A DNA stretch of 64,000 bases from Saccharothrix tamanrassetensis (GCF_014203665.1 NZ_JACHJN010000003.1:682001-746000), one strand, 5' to 3'; counted from the stretch's first letter, positions 10,111 through 19,785 are shown. Made by a program: numbers and translations. Notes: generated from the sequence alone by a model not told the origin.

Positions 10111-10911
10111 TCAGCCCTTCAGGAACTCCACGAGCAGGCGGTTGACCTCGGCCGGCTGTTCGAGGAAGCCGTAGTGGCCCGCGTCGGCGACTTCGGCGTA
10201 CCGCGCGCCCGGGATGGCGTCGGCGACCTCGCGGGCCAGGTGCGGCGGCAGGATGCGGTCGTCGGCGAAGCCGACCACCAGGCACGGCACGGTGATGGCG
10301 CGGTAGGCGTCCAGGCGGCTGTCGAACTCGTTCAGGTCCATCTGGGCCCGGACGCCGGCGCTGAACGCGGAGCCGGTGAACTCGAAGACGTCCAGCCAGT
10401 CGCGGACGGCCACGGGGTCGCGCAGGGTAGCGGGGGACAGGTTGAGGATCGCGCTGACGGCGGCGAAGTAGCGGCCGGGCAGCGTGATGTTCTTGTCGTG
10501 CAACGCCCGTTCGCCCTGGGACAGGGCGTTCTGCACCGGGTCGTTGCGGCCGGCGGTGCCGAGCATCACGGCCCGCGCCACGAGGTCCGGGCGGGCCAGC
10601 GCCAGTTCCTGGGTGACGCGCGCGCCCATCGACGTGCCGACCACCCGCGCCGGGCCCCCGAGGTGTTCGATCAGCGCCGCCGTGTCGCCGACCAGGTCCT
10701 CGATCTTCATGCCGGACGCGCACTCGTCGGTCGGCGGGATGCCCCGGTTGTCGATGGTCGCGACCCGGAAACCCGCCGCGCGCAGGGCGGGGACCTGGTG
10801 CGGGTGCCACACGCGGCCGGGGCTGCCGGTGCCCATGACCATGGCGACGAGATCGCCGTCGCCCTCCACGTGGTAGCTGAGGTTGATCCCGTTGAGGGCG
10901 GCTACTGGCAT
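10111..10911 (-). CDS. Alpha/beta-fold hydrolase
   Basis: This 266-residue protein has the single-domain alpha/beta hydrolase fold. The nucleophile elbow is GTSMGAR near residue 94, an oxyanion region GTGSPGRVWHPHQ lies near 28, the acid is probably Asp in VVGFADDRILP, and the base is His in DAGHYGFLEQP. This pattern is close to esterases and haloperoxidase-like hydrolases. No signal peptide is seen, so it acts in the cytoplasm. Substrate is unknown. It is divergent from the Rid protein gene. Confidence 0.9.
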   Translation of the reverse strand: MPVAALNGINLSYHVEGDGDLVAMVMGTGSPGRVWHPHQVPALRAAGFRVATIDNRGIPPTDECASGMKIEDLVGDTAALIEHLGGPARVVGTSMGARVTQELALARPDLVARAVMLGTAGRNDPVQNALSQGERALHDKNITLPGRYFAAVSAILNLSPATLRDPVAVRDWLDVFEFTGSAFSAGVRAQMDLNEFDSRLDAYRAITVPCLVVGFADDRILPPHLAREVADAIPGARYAEVADAGHYGFLEQPAEVNRLLVEFLKG

Positions 10912-11001
10912 GTCCGCAGGTTAGCGAGCGACTCCATACGTCCGCTATCCGTGGGCCCGGGTACCGGCGCGGACCGCCGGTGCCCGTCTAGGGTCGCGGC
11001 C

Positions 11002-11385
11002 ATGAGACGAGCGATCCTGTCCGGTTCCACGTTCGAAGAGCAGATCGGGTACGCGCGGGCCGTCGTGGACGGGGACTGGGTGCACGTCTCGGGCACCACC
11101 GGGTTCGACTACTCGACCATGACGATCCCGGACGACGTGGTCGCCCAGGCCGAGCAGTGCCTGGCCAACATCGGTGCGGCACTGACCGAGGCCGGGTGCG
11201 CGTTCGCCGACGTGCTGCGGGTGACCTACTACCTGCCGGACGCCGCGGACTTCGAGCCGTGCTGGCCGGTGCTGCGCGCGGCGTTCGGCGAGGTGCGCCC
11301 GGCCGCGACCATGCTGGTGTGCGGCCTGGCCGATCCCCGGATGCGGATCGAGATCGAGGTCACCGCCCGGCGCGGGGCCCGTTAG
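11002..11385 (+). CDS. RidA-family (YjgF/YER057c/UK114) protein
   Basis: Translation from ATG at 11002 gives 127 residues. VHVSGTTGFDYSTMTIP, the helix AEQCLANIGAALTEAG and the C-terminal LADPRMRIEIEVTA follow the RidA fold, which forms trimers. RidA enzymes hydrolyse reactive enamine/imine intermediates of amino acid metabolism. The exact subgroup is not clear: the catalytic Arg of RidA is expected near VRPAATMLVCG, where Arg is present. The 3' end overlaps the convergent CoA-binding gene by 26 bp. Confidence 0.88.
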   Translation: MRRAILSGSTFEEQIGYARAVVDGDWVHVSGTTGFDYSTMTIPDDVVAQAEQCLANIGAALTEAGCAFADVLRVTYYLPDAADFEPCWPVLRAAFGEVRPAATMLVCGLADPRMRIEIEVTARRGAR

Positions 11386-11788
11386 CCGGCCACTCGATGG
11401 CCGGGCAGTGGTCCATGACCATGTCGAGACCGGCGGCGGTGACGCGTTCGTAGGCCGCGGTGTCGACTACGTCGAGCTGGAACCACACGGCTTTGGCGCC
11501 GATCTTGACGGCCTCGTCGGCGAATTCGCCGGCGGCCTCGGAGCGGCGGAACACGTCCACGCAGTCGACCGGGAACGGGATGTCGGCGAGCGTCGGGTAG
11601 CCCTGCTCCCCGAGCACCGCCTCCGCGTCCGGGTGCACCGGGACGATGCGCTTGCCGTGCTGCTGGAGGAACCGGGCCACGCCGTAGGCCGCCCGGTGCG
11701 GGTGGTCGGCCAGCCCCACGACGGCCCACGTGTCGCAGTCGGCCAGGATGCGGCGGATCTTCTCGGTGTCACCCCACGGTTCGGTCAT
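11360..11788 (-). CDS. CoA-binding domain protein (YccU-like)
   Basis: This 142-residue protein is a single Rossmann-type CoA-binding domain: TWAVVGLADHPHRAAYGVARF at the nucleotide-binding end, then GKRIVPVHPDAEAVLGE, and KAVWFQLDVVD later. It is cytoplasmic. Homologues bind CoA, but their biological role is poorly defined. The ATG start is clear (MTEPWGDTEKI). Confidence 0.9.
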   Translation of the reverse strand: MTEPWGDTEKIRRILADCDTWAVVGLADHPHRAAYGVARFLQQHGKRIVPVHPDAEAVLGEQGYPTLADIPFPVDCVDVFRRSEAAGEFADEAVKIGAKAVWFQLDVVDTAAYERVTAAGLDMVMDHCPAIEWPANGPRAGR

Positions 11789-12037
11789 GCCACCAGCCTA
11801 GGCCGAGGTCAGGTGAAGGGCCCTCGCGTTGCTGCTCGGACGGGTGACCCCGGGCGGTGTCCGCTGACCTTGCGCCCGTGGCGCGGCTCCCGTGGCGGGG
11901 GTCCGCCCCGACCGGGCCGACCGCGCGCGGCGGTCCTGCGAACCCGCCGCGCGCACGACACCGAGCTGCCCGACCGTGGACCACCACCACCCGGCCGACC
12001 CGATGGCACCGGTCCGAGCCGTGGCAGCGCAACGGTT

Positions 12038-12901
12038 CTAGGGCCGCGCCAGACCGCAGCCGGGCGCGTACAGGTCCAGTCGGCCGCCCCCTGGCAGGCA
12101 CGGCACCATCTGGTAGGTCTGCTGCGCGTACCCGATCTTGTGCCGCACGGTGACCGTGCCGGCCTGGTCGACCTCGCACGGGTTGTTCATGGTGCATCGG
12201 CCGCCGCTCTCGTTGGCGGTGTTGTTCACGCCGACGACCTGGCCGCTTGCCACGTCCACCACGGGCGAGCCGGACGTGCCGCCGACGACGGCGCACGCCG
12301 ACGTGTAGCGCATCGAGTCGTTCCACGTCCAGTCGGCCTCGCGCAGCCGGTGCACGAACCCGTCCGCGCGACAGGAGTAGATCCTCTTCCAGTACCCGGA
12401 GACCACGCGGATGTCGATGCCGACGGCCGGGTGCTGCGGCGACAGTTCCAGTGCCCGCGAACCCATGCCCTCCACCTGCGCGTACGTCGCGGCGAGCCGG
12501 TACAGCGCCGCATCGGTGCCGGACATCGTCGCGTACAGCAGGCGTTCGGCGCGCAGCGTGCCCAACGACCCGTTGCCGGAGCTGTCGAGCAGGGTGAACG
12601 TGCGGCTCGCCGCCTGGTCGACGATGACCTCGTCGGCCGCCAGCAGCTTCACGCAGTGGCCGTTGGTCAGCACCAGGGCGCGGTCCGACGACTGCGCGGT
12701 CGGTGTGCGGACCACCGAGCCCGAGCAGTTGTTCAACGCCACGATCCCGGTGAAGTCCACCGGCGCGGTCTGCGCGGGCAGGACCTGGGCGGGCAGGACC
12801 CAGGTGGGCGTGGTCCGGGCGGGCGTGGCCCGCGCCGGCACCGCGAAAAAGGTCAGGACGAGCAGGGCGGCCAGCATCGCGCCCGGCAATCGCTTGGACA
12901 T
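12038..12901 (-). CDS. Secreted trypsin-like serine protease
   Basis: The ATG at 12901 is chosen because a strong GAGGAGG ribosome-binding site lies 8 bp upstream; longer open frames lack one. The 287-residue product begins with a signal peptide (SKRLPGAMLAALLVLTFFAV, cleavage near AxA at about 25). The trypsin-type triad can be read as His82 (TNGHC), Asp130 (SGTDAALY) and Ser212 (GGTSGSPVV). A short VLPAQ duplication lies at residues 35-44, between signal peptide and catalytic domain. Six cysteines suggest disulfides. It is probably exported by Sec and degrades extracellular protein. Confidence 0.9.
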   Translation of the reverse strand: MSKRLPGAMLAALLVLTFFAVPARATPARTTPTWVLPAQVLPAQTAPVDFTGIVALNNCSGSVVRTPTAQSSDRALVLTNGHCVKLLAADEVIVDQAASRTFTLLDSSGNGSLGTLRAERLLYATMSGTDAALYRLAATYAQVEGMGSRALELSPQHPAVGIDIRVVSGYWKRIYSCRADGFVHRLREADWTWNDSMRYTSACAVVGGTSGSPVVDVASGQVVGVNNTANESGGRCTMNNPCEVDQAGTVTVRHKIGYAQQTYQMVPCLPGGGRLDLYAPGCGLARP

Positions 12902-13108
12902 CAGTCGGATCCTCCTCGCAAGTACGGGGCATCCAACCAGCAGTTTGTCGCTCACCGTGCCCGACACGCTACGGCCAGGAGTCAGGTTCACCGGTACGCG
13001 GGAATCCCGGTGAGCGCCCGACCCGGCGCGAGCGCGTGGACCTCGGAAGCGCCCTCGTGGGTGGGCACGGACTGTCGGCGTGCCGCAGCACCGCGACGGG
13101 TGCACGGT

Positions 13109-14185
13109 CTACTCCAGGTCCGGCGGCGGCAACCGGTAGGTCGCCGGGGTGGCGGACAGCCGGATCGGGTTCGCCACCAGGTTCATCCCGCCGACCTCCA
13201 CGGTCGGGTGGAGGCCCAGCGACTCGGCCAGGTCGAACGCGCCCGCGAGGTCGTTGACCGGCCCGCACGGCACGCCCAGCGGCGTGAGCAGGGCGAACCA
13301 CTCGGCGGCCGGCCGGGTGCGCAGCTTCGCGCCCACCGCCTCCGCCAACGCGTCGACGTTCGCCACCCGCAGCCCGTTGGTGGCGAACCGGGCGTCCGCC
13401 GGCAGCCCCAGCGCCTCGCACAGCCGCTCGAACTGCCGGTCGTTGCCCACGGCGAGCGCCATCGGCCGGTCGGCGGTCGGGAACACCTCGTACGGTGCGA
13501 TCGACGGGTGCCGGTTGCCCATGATGCCGGGCACGACACCCGCGAGCGCGTAGCCGGCGCTCTGGTTCACCATGCCGGACAGCAGGACCGACAGCAGGTC
13601 GACCTCGACCCGCTGGCCCTCGCCGGTCCGGTCCCGGTGCCGCAGAGCCGCCAGGATGCCGACGGCGGCGTGCACCCCGGTCAACACGTCCACCAGCGCC
13701 ACACCGACCTTGGTCGGCTCGCCCGGTGCGGGACCGGTGACGCTCATCAGCCCTCCGACCGCCTGCGCCAACAGGTCGTAGCCGGGCAGCGCCGCGCCCC
13801 GGCCCGCACCGAACCCCGTCACCGAGCAGTACACCAGTCCTTTGTGGACCATACGTAGCGATTCGTAGTCCAACCCGAACCGCCGCATCGTGCCCGGCCG
13901 GAAGTTCTCCACCAGCACGTCCGCGCCGAGCACCAGGTCCCGCGCCGCCGCCGCACCCCGCTGCGTCGCCAGGTCGATGGTCCGGGACTCCTTGTTCCGG
14001 TTGACCGACAGGAAGTACGTGGCGTGGCCGTGCGCGTGCGGCGGACCCCACGTCCGCGTCTCGTCTCCGCGCGGGTGCTCGACCTTCACCACCTCCGCAC
14101 CCAGGTCGGCCAGCATCATCGTGGCGTACGGCGCGGCCAGCACCCGTCCGAAGTCGGCGATCACCACGCCGTCCAGTGCGTTCAC
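13109..14185 (-). CDS. CaiB/BaiF (class III) CoA-transferase
   Basis: This 358-residue protein has the N-terminal VVIADFGRVLAAPYATMMLADLGAEVVKVE signature of class III CoA-transferases in positions 8-37, and NRNKESRTIDL after it. The catalytic aspartate is expected in ALVDVLTGVHAA. These enzymes move CoA between carboxylic acids. It lies 63 bp downstream of the aldehyde dehydrogenase on the same strand, suggesting a short catabolic operon in which the dehydrogenase makes an acid that is then activated. Substrate is unknown. Confidence 0.93.
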   Translation of the reverse strand: MNALDGVVIADFGRVLAAPYATMMLADLGAEVVKVEHPRGDETRTWGPPHAHGHATYFLSVNRNKESRTIDLATQRGAAAARDLVLGADVLVENFRPGTMRRFGLDYESLRMVHKGLVYCSVTGFGAGRGAALPGYDLLAQAVGGLMSVTGPAPGEPTKVGVALVDVLTGVHAAVGILAALRHRDRTGEGQRVEVDLLSVLLSGMVNQSAGYALAGVVPGIMGNRHPSIAPYEVFPTADRPMALAVGNDRQFERLCEALGLPADARFATNGLRVANVDALAEAVGAKLRTRPAAEWFALLTPLGVPCGPVNDLAGAFDLAESLGLHPTVEVGGMNLVANPIRLSATPATYRLPPPDLE

Positions 14186-14248
14186 GTGGCGCGGCCCGTC
14201 GGTCGCAGCGCGACGGGCACCCGTACGGCTCCCGACCCCACCGCCGGG

Positions 14249-15748
14249 TCACCCGTCCAGTCGGAAGTCGAGGTCCGCTTCGACGTCCGGGGTGTCCATC
14301 TGCGCCTTCTGCAACGAGCCCGAGTAGTCCCAGTTCATCGACTGCCAGCGGGTGAACTGGTCGAGAACCCACATGCCGGACTGCCGGGAACCGTTGCCGG
14401 ACTTGCCGTTGCCGCCGAACGGCAGGTGCGCCTCCGCGCCGGAGGTGGAGTTGTTGACGCTCACCATGCCGGCGCCGATCCCGTGGCGGAACGCGAACAC
14501 CTTGCCCGGGTCGGTGGTGTAGATCGAGCAGGACAGCCCGTAACCGGGCAGGTTCCCCAGCTCTACGGCCTCGTCCAACGTGCGGTACGTCGTCACGCCG
14601 ACCAACGGCCCGAAGGTCTCGTGCCGGAACACCTCGTCGTCCGGCCGCACCCCGTCCACGATCACCGGGTGGTAGAACAGGCCGCCGTCCGGGTCGCCGA
14701 CGAAACCCTTGCGGGGGTTGGACTCCGTGATCCGCCCGACACCGCTCGACCCGTGCACCGAGTGGTGGTCGCGGATCCAGCCGAGGTACTTCTCGAACGA
14801 CACCGCGAACTTCCCGTCCAGCATCGGCCCGTACAGCACGTCGCAGAACGGGTCGCCCACCACGGCGCTCCCGGTCGCCGCCGTGAACCGGGTCAGGAAC
14901 TCGTCGTGCACCGACTCGTGCACGATCACGGTGCCCAGCGACGTGCACCGCTGCCCGCCGGTGCCGAAGCCGGAGAACAGCGCGCCCTGCACGGCCAGGT
15001 CCAGGTCCGCGTCCTCGGTGATCACCATGGGGTTCTTGCCGCCCAGCTCCAGGCACGGCGCCTGGAGGTGCCGCCCGCACAGCTCGCCGATCAGCGCGCC
15101 CACTTCGGACGACCCGGTGAAGCCCACCTTGTCCACCAGGCGTTCCTCCAGCGCCAGTTCCAGCCCGCGGAAGGTCTGCGAGCCCTCGGCGAACACCAGG
15201 TTCAGCACGCCCTCGGGCAGCCCGGCCGACATGAAGATGTCGTACAGCGCCTGCGCGGACGCGGCGGAGTACTCGGCGGGCTTCCACACCACGGTGTTCC
15301 CGCACAGCAGCGCGGGCACGATGTACCAGGACGGCACGGCCACCGGGAAGTTCCCCGCGGTGATGAACGCCGTCACGCCCACCGGGTTGCGGAACGTGAA
15401 CAACTGCTTGTCCGGCATCTCCGACGGCACCGTCTGCCCGTACAGCCGGCGGCCCTCGCCGACGAAGAACGCACAGGTGTCGACGATCTCCCGCACCTCG
15501 CCGCGCGCCTCGGCCAGCGGCTTGCCGATCTCGCGGGTCACGATCCGGGCCAGCGCCTCGGCGTTGACCTCCACCAGCCTGCCGATGTTGGCGACCACCT
15601 GTCCCCGGACGGGGGCGGGCACCGCGGCCCAGTCGCGTTGTGCCTGCTTGGCGAGGCGTGCCGCGTCGGCGTACTCCTCCGCGCCGATGAGTTCGACGCG
15701 CGCGACGACATCGTTGAGATCGGCCGGGTTGGTCGACACGTAGGTCAT
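14249..15748 (-). CDS. NAD(P)-dependent aldehyde dehydrogenase
   Basis: Starting at ATG 15748 (MTYVSTNPADLND) the protein is 499 residues, the usual length of the family. The general base is Glu in CLELGGKNPM and the catalytic Cys in GTGGQRCTSLG; the cofactor-binding GSSEVGALIG motif lies before them. It oxidises an aldehyde to an acid. Similar actinobacterial enzymes act on semialdehydes, but the exact substrate cannot be read from sequence. The neighbouring CoA-transferase is probably co-transcribed. Confidence 0.94.
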   Translation of the reverse strand: MTYVSTNPADLNDVVARVELIGAEEYADAARLAKQAQRDWAAVPAPVRGQVVANIGRLVEVNAEALARIVTREIGKPLAEARGEVREIVDTCAFFVGEGRRLYGQTVPSEMPDKQLFTFRNPVGVTAFITAGNFPVAVPSWYIVPALLCGNTVVWKPAEYSAASAQALYDIFMSAGLPEGVLNLVFAEGSQTFRGLELALEERLVDKVGFTGSSEVGALIGELCGRHLQAPCLELGGKNPMVITEDADLDLAVQGALFSGFGTGGQRCTSLGTVIVHESVHDEFLTRFTAATGSAVVGDPFCDVLYGPMLDGKFAVSFEKYLGWIRDHHSVHGSSGVGRITESNPRKGFVGDPDGGLFYHPVIVDGVRPDDEVFRHETFGPLVGVTTYRTLDEAVELGNLPGYGLSCSIYTTDPGKVFAFRHGIGAGMVSVNNSTSGAEAHLPFGGNGKSGNGSRQSGMWVLDQFTRWQSMNWDYSGSLQKAQMDTPDVEADLDFRLDG

Positions 15749-16141
15749 GGCACTCAGCGTGGTGCGCGCCGGCCGGGGTGCCAAGGCCCCGCAGGGTGAA
15801 ACCTCGTCGCGTCGATCACGAGGCGGGCCGGTCCTCCCGGCCTCCGCCGCGCTGCGCATCGCCGAACGCGGATCACACCAGGCACGCCGTGGCGCGACCG
15901 GCCGCCGAACGGTCGGACGCGGAGATCCTGCTGGACGAAACGCTGCCCGTGCCGCCGCCGGCGTCGGGTTTCGAGCCGCTACCCGGTGCCCCGAAGCGGC
16001 TGTCGCGCGGGAAACCGTTGTGACAGCACGTGTTCGTCGTTCACCGGGCCGCCAGTGCGGACCCGTCGCCGCCGGACGCGTCGGCGGCGTCGTCCTCTGT
16101 GTGCGACCAGGCGACGGGGGAGTACCCGACCCGGGTCCGGG
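15749..16141. other. Gap with a possible small reading frame
   Basis: This 393-bp gap lies between the aldehyde dehydrogenase start and the DinB gene end. The first part should carry the dehydrogenase promoter. A plus-strand frame from GTG 15889 to TGA 16023 (44 residues, ending PKRLSRGKPL) has the high third-position G/C of coding DNA and contains SDAEILLDETLPVPPP. It has no recognisable domain and no good ribosome-binding site, so it may be a short gene, a remnant of a larger one, or chance. Confidence 0.3.
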
Positions 16142-16648
16142 TTACTCGCCCTTCTCGCCGTCCGCCAGCTCGCGCAGGAAGTCCAGGTGCCCGACGTGCC
16201 GCCCGGTCTCCTGCACCAGGTGGGCGAGGACCCAGCGCACGGTCCGGCCCTTGCCGTCGTGGTCGCCCCGCGTCCGGTCGCCCGGGGCCAGTCCCGCCAG
16301 CGCCTTGTCGGACAGCTCCCACTCGGCGCGGTACTCGGCGATCACCGAGTCCACCGTGTCCTCGTCGTGCAACTGCCAGGAGGCGTCGGCGTCCGCGCCC
16401 CACAGCGACGGCAGCTCCACGCCGCCGGCCTCGATGGACAGCCACCACCGCTCGACCGCCGTGAGGTGCTTGAGCACGCCCAACGCGCTCACCACGGGCG
16501 ACGTCGGGATCGGGGTGGCCGCGGCCAGTTCCCGGCTCAGCCCTTCGACCTTCGACACCGCGGTGAGCCGCAGGAAGGTCAGGAAGTCCGTCAACAGCCG
16601 CAGCTCGTCTTCCGCTGCCGCGGCCGGCCACACTCTAGTCGAACTCAT
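16142..16648 (-). CDS. DinB/DUF664-family protein
   Basis: This 168-residue helical protein fits the DinB superfamily, in which three histidines of a four-helix bundle bind a metal. Candidates are His in LKHLTAVERWW, in VLAHLVQETGRH and in HVGHLDFL. DUF664 members act as thiol-dependent transferases or hydrolases; the substrate is unknown here. Its ATG overlaps the stop of the upstream ThDP enzyme gene (ATGA, 16645-16648), so translation is coupled. Confidence 0.88.
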   Translation of the reverse strand: MSSTRVWPAAAAEDELRLLTDFLTFLRLTAVSKVEGLSRELAAATPIPTSPVVSALGVLKHLTAVERWWLSIEAGGVELPSLWGADADASWQLHDEDTVDSVIAEYRAEWELSDKALAGLAPGDRTRGDHDGKGRTVRWVLAHLVQETGRHVGHLDFLRELADGEKGE

Positions 16649-18231
16649 GTTCGAACCTTACGGTACCAGCGCGGAGAGGTGTTCGGCGGGGGCCGCAAAG
16701 CGGCCCGCACCACGATCATGTTCGGGCCGTCCCGGTTCGTGAACTCCCGGAGCCTGCTCGCGAACTCGTCCCCGAAGCCGTCCACTTCGGACGCTTCCAC
16801 GTCGAAACTCCTCGCCAGACCAACGAAATCCGGTGTGTGCAGGTCGACCCCGTGCGGTGGGTGGCCCGCTTCGACCTGGTCGTAGCGCAACATCCCGTAC
16901 CCGCCGTCGTCCACCAGCACCACCGTCACCGGCAGCTGTTCCTGCCGCGCGGTGGCGAGATCGCCGCACGCGAACAGGAACCCGCCGTCCCCGCACACCG
17001 CGACCGTCCGCCCCGCCACCGCCGCGCCCAACGCGGCCGGGAACCCGAAGCCGAGCGTGCCCCACCCCACCGGGTAGGCCAGCCCGCGCGGCCGGGTGAC
17101 CTTGTGGAACCCGCCGACCCAGTACCCGGCAACGCACATGTCCGCCACCACCCGGTGGCCCTCCAGCGCTTCCAGCAGCGGCACGGCCCGCGGTTCGTCG
17201 TCCGCGATCGCCCTGCGCACCAACGCGTTCAGCGCGGCGACGCGTTCGGCGGCGGTCGGATCCGCGCGTCGGGGGAGTGCCCGGACGAGTGCTTCGGCGA
17301 CCAGCCGGGCATCACCGCGCAACGTCACGTCCGGCGGGTAGTTGCGCACGGTGTCCACGTTGATGCTGATGAGCCGGTGCGGCGGCGGCTGGAGCCAGTT
17401 CTGCGTCATCATGCCGTCGAAGTCGCTGCCGATCCCGATCACCAGGTCCGCGTCGTCCCACAACGCGCCCACCTCCGGCAGGTGCACCGGCCCGTGCACC
17501 ACGAGCGGGTGGTCCACCAGGCCGCGCGCCCCGTACGTCGTGACGATCGGGGCGTCCAGCCGCTCGGCGAGCTCGGCCACCGCCGGGCCCGCCCCGGCCC
17601 GCTGCGCGCCCCCTCCCGCCCAGATCAGCGGCCTGCCCGACCGGCTGACCAGGTCGAGTGCGTGGTCCAGCGCGGGCGTGGTCTGGCCGCTGGTCGGGAT
17701 CTTGCTCCACGGCCCGGCGTCGGCGGTCAGGAAGTCGGTCGGGATGCCCAGGTAGACGGGCCCGTGCGGCGCGGTGGTGGCCAGCAGGGCGGCGCTGTCG
17801 GCATACGTCCCGAGCACGTCCGCGCTGCGCAGCGTCCACCCGCCCTTGACCACGGGGAGGAACATGGCGCGCTGGTCGCGGGTCTCGTGCAGCACGCCCC
17901 GGTACTCGCCGGGGCGGCGCAGGGTGGACGGGATGTCGGTCGCGACCACCAGCACCGGCGACCCCGACGCCATCGCCTCCCCGGTGGCCGCCAGGCAGTT
18001 CGCCGCGCCCGGCCCGGTCGTCACGAGCGCCACCCCGAGCTTCCCGGTGGCCCGCGCGTAGCCGTCGGCGGCGTACACCGCGGTCTGCTCGTGGCGGACA
18101 CCGACGAGCCGGATCCGGGACTCCCGCAACGCCTCCCACACCGGCAGGTTGTGCACGCCGGGCAGCCCGAACACGACCTCGACCCCGTGCGCCCCCAGCA
18201 CCTCCAACAACCGCACCGCCCCGCTCGCCAT
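16645..18231 (-). CDS. Thiamine diphosphate-dependent enzyme (acetolactate synthase-like)
   Basis: This 528-residue protein has the three-domain layout of acetolactate synthase-type ThDP enzymes. The activating Glu is in RHEQTAVYAADGYAR near residue 48, a central domain follows, and the C-terminal ThDP-binding motif begins GDGGFLFACGDLATA and ends with GGYGM. Relatives include the synthase large subunit, benzoylformate decarboxylase and glyoxylate carboligase. No small regulatory subunit is nearby, so a catabolic decarboxylase or ligase is more likely than branched-chain amino acid synthesis. It is translationally coupled to the DinB gene. Confidence 0.88.
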   Translation of the reverse strand: MASGAVRLLEVLGAHGVEVVFGLPGVHNLPVWEALRESRIRLVGVRHEQTAVYAADGYARATGKLGVALVTTGPGAANCLAATGEAMASGSPVLVVATDIPSTLRRPGEYRGVLHETRDQRAMFLPVVKGGWTLRSADVLGTYADSAALLATTAPHGPVYLGIPTDFLTADAGPWSKIPTSGQTTPALDHALDLVSRSGRPLIWAGGGAQRAGAGPAVAELAERLDAPIVTTYGARGLVDHPLVVHGPVHLPEVGALWDDADLVIGIGSDFDGMMTQNWLQPPPHRLISINVDTVRNYPPDVTLRGDARLVAEALVRALPRRADPTAAERVAALNALVRRAIADDEPRAVPLLEALEGHRVVADMCVAGYWVGGFHKVTRPRGLAYPVGWGTLGFGFPAALGAAVAGRTVAVCGDGGFLFACGDLATARQEQLPVTVVLVDDGGYGMLRYDQVEAGHPPHGVDLHTPDFVGLARSFDVEASEVDGFGDEFASRLREFTNRDGPNMIVVRAALRPPPNTSPRWYRKVRT

Positions 18232-18621
18232 GGGGCGACGCTAGGGAGTCCGGGGCCCGGGGGCAATGAGGGCGGGGTCGGAGGTCGTGCCGAGCACCAG
18301 CGGGAGAACGTCCGAACGGGACAGTCGGTGCGCGCGAAAGGGTGACCGGCATAGTCCGGTCCGAGCGCGGGCGGGCTCGGCCCGCCCGACCGAAGCCCGG
18401 ACCACACCGAAATGCGCGGGCGGCCACACCCCGACCGCTGGTAAAGTGGAGCGCGGCGTGTATGGGCAGACGCGAGGCTGGAGCCACTCCCCGGCAGACG
18501 GGTGGCGTGATCCGCCGCAGGGTGTAGGCACCCCTGACCATGGAGCAGCACCACGAACCGAACCGTTGACGCGTGTACGCGTCCTTGTGCGCCGAGCCGG
18601 GCGGCGGGAACGAGGACTGCC
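18232..18621. promoter_or_regulatory. Long divergent leader region with inverted repeat
   Basis: This 390-bp region separates the ThDP enzyme start from the 18622 gene. It includes a TAAAGT box near 18440 that could be a -10 element for a long plus-strand leader. Small self-complementary segments follow, including GGGTG/CACCC near 18520-18533. A 7-bp inverted repeat, GACGCGT-gt-ACGCGTC, lies at 18568-18583, about 38 bp before the start codon, and could be an operator or RNA hairpin. No known riboswitch class was recognised. Confidence 0.35.
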
Positions 18622-19587
18622 GTGGCACGTTCGTCATTGACCGAACAATTGGTCGACCTGCGCCGCACCTACACCGGCGAGAATCTCAGCCAGGCCGTCC
18701 CGGCGGTGAAATCCGTCCTGTACGAACTGCCCGACGACCGGCGTGAACGAGTGGTCGACGCGCTGAACGGGCGTGCGGATGTCCGCGGTCTTTTCCTGCC
18801 CGACGCACCGTCGGACGACCAGCGCACGCTCGAATGCGTGATCCTCCAGGTCGCGACCGACGCATCGGCCCACCTGCAACTCCGGCCACCCGCGTCGATG
18901 CTGCGCCCGGCCCACGTGTTCGCCGCGGTCGAACCGACCGACACCCCGCGCCTGCACCTCGCCGAGCACGCCCTCGGGCCGCTGCTCTACGAACTGCTCC
19001 CCAGGCACGAGGAGCGGTGGGTCGCGGGCGTGGCCGGGCTGCGGGTCGAACGGCACCCCCGGTCCGTCGAACTCCGACTGCTCGACCTGGACGCGAGTGT
19101 CGTCCTGTCGAACGTGGACGAAGCCGCCTGGAGCACCGCGATGCACTACGTCCACACCCTCCTCAGGGGACGTGACCTGCGTGGACAGTTCATCGATGGG
19201 CCGTTGGGCGCCGCCGAGCGCGAGCACCTGGCGGAGTTCCCGCGACCGACCGGCCTGGGCAGCGCCGTGCTCCGCCGCTACCACCTGTTCACGGCGGCAC
19301 CGTGGCTCCGGTCGCTGTCGCAGCGCGACGAGTGGTGGCTGGAGTGGCCGGCGAGCCTCGGCGTGCCGGCGGTGACCGACCGGCTGCTGCACCCGGTGTT
19401 CGGGTTGCCGAACGCGGTCGAGACGCCCAGCCCGACCGGCGGGCTCGGTCTGACCACCGGCTGGTACGACCTCTACCTGCGGGAGGTCGACCCGCCCGAC
19501 CCCGCCAAGGAGGAGGCGCTCGGGGCGGTGGAGTGGCCGGAGGGCGTCACCGGCTGGTGGGAGCCGCCGCAGAAGACCGTCAAGTAG
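18622..19587 (+). CDS. Hypothetical protein
   Basis: This 321-residue protein is not recognised. It is soluble, with no signal peptide or membrane segment. The N-terminus (SLTEQLVDLRRTYTGENLSQ) is helical and may be an interaction segment; the middle is rich in Leu, Arg and His, and the C-terminus contains a Trp-rich stretch (EGVTGWWEPPQ). The GTG start is preceded by GGCGGGAACGAGGA, a weak ribosome-binding site. An unusually long leader precedes it. Codon use is normal for the window, so it is likely a real lineage-specific gene. Confidence 0.7.
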   Translation: MARSSLTEQLVDLRRTYTGENLSQAVPAVKSVLYELPDDRRERVVDALNGRADVRGLFLPDAPSDDQRTLECVILQVATDASAHLQLRPPASMLRPAHVFAAVEPTDTPRLHLAEHALGPLLYELLPRHEERWVAGVAGLRVERHPRSVELRLLDLDASVVLSNVDEAAWSTAMHYVHTLLRGRDLRGQFIDGPLGAAEREHLAEFPRPTGLGSAVLRRYHLFTAAPWLRSLSQRDEWWLEWPASLGVPAVTDRLLHPVFGLPNAVETPSPTGGLGLTTGWYDLYLREVDPPDPAKEEALGAVEWPEGVTGWWEPPQKTVK

Positions 19588-19785
19588 GACCCGGCCGGGC
19601 CCGCCACCCCACCGGCGGTCACGCCGGGTGCCCGACCACCGGCGGCACCCGGTCACCCGGCGTGTCGCCGGTGGCCGTGATCACGGCCGGACCGGGCGGT
19701 GCGCCCACGTCGCGCCGGTAGACTGCCCTTTCGCCCGGTGCGACCGCGTCGAGTGCCGCCAGTGACGACCATGAGGAGGACCCCG

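Noticed and set aside
11789-12037. Small gene in the gap before the protease stop
   Set aside because: No frame has both a credible start and coding-like composition; nothing else was seen in this 249-bp stretch.
18440-18560. Cobalamin or SAM riboswitch before the 18622 gene
   Set aside because: The conserved boxes of these classes could not be found.
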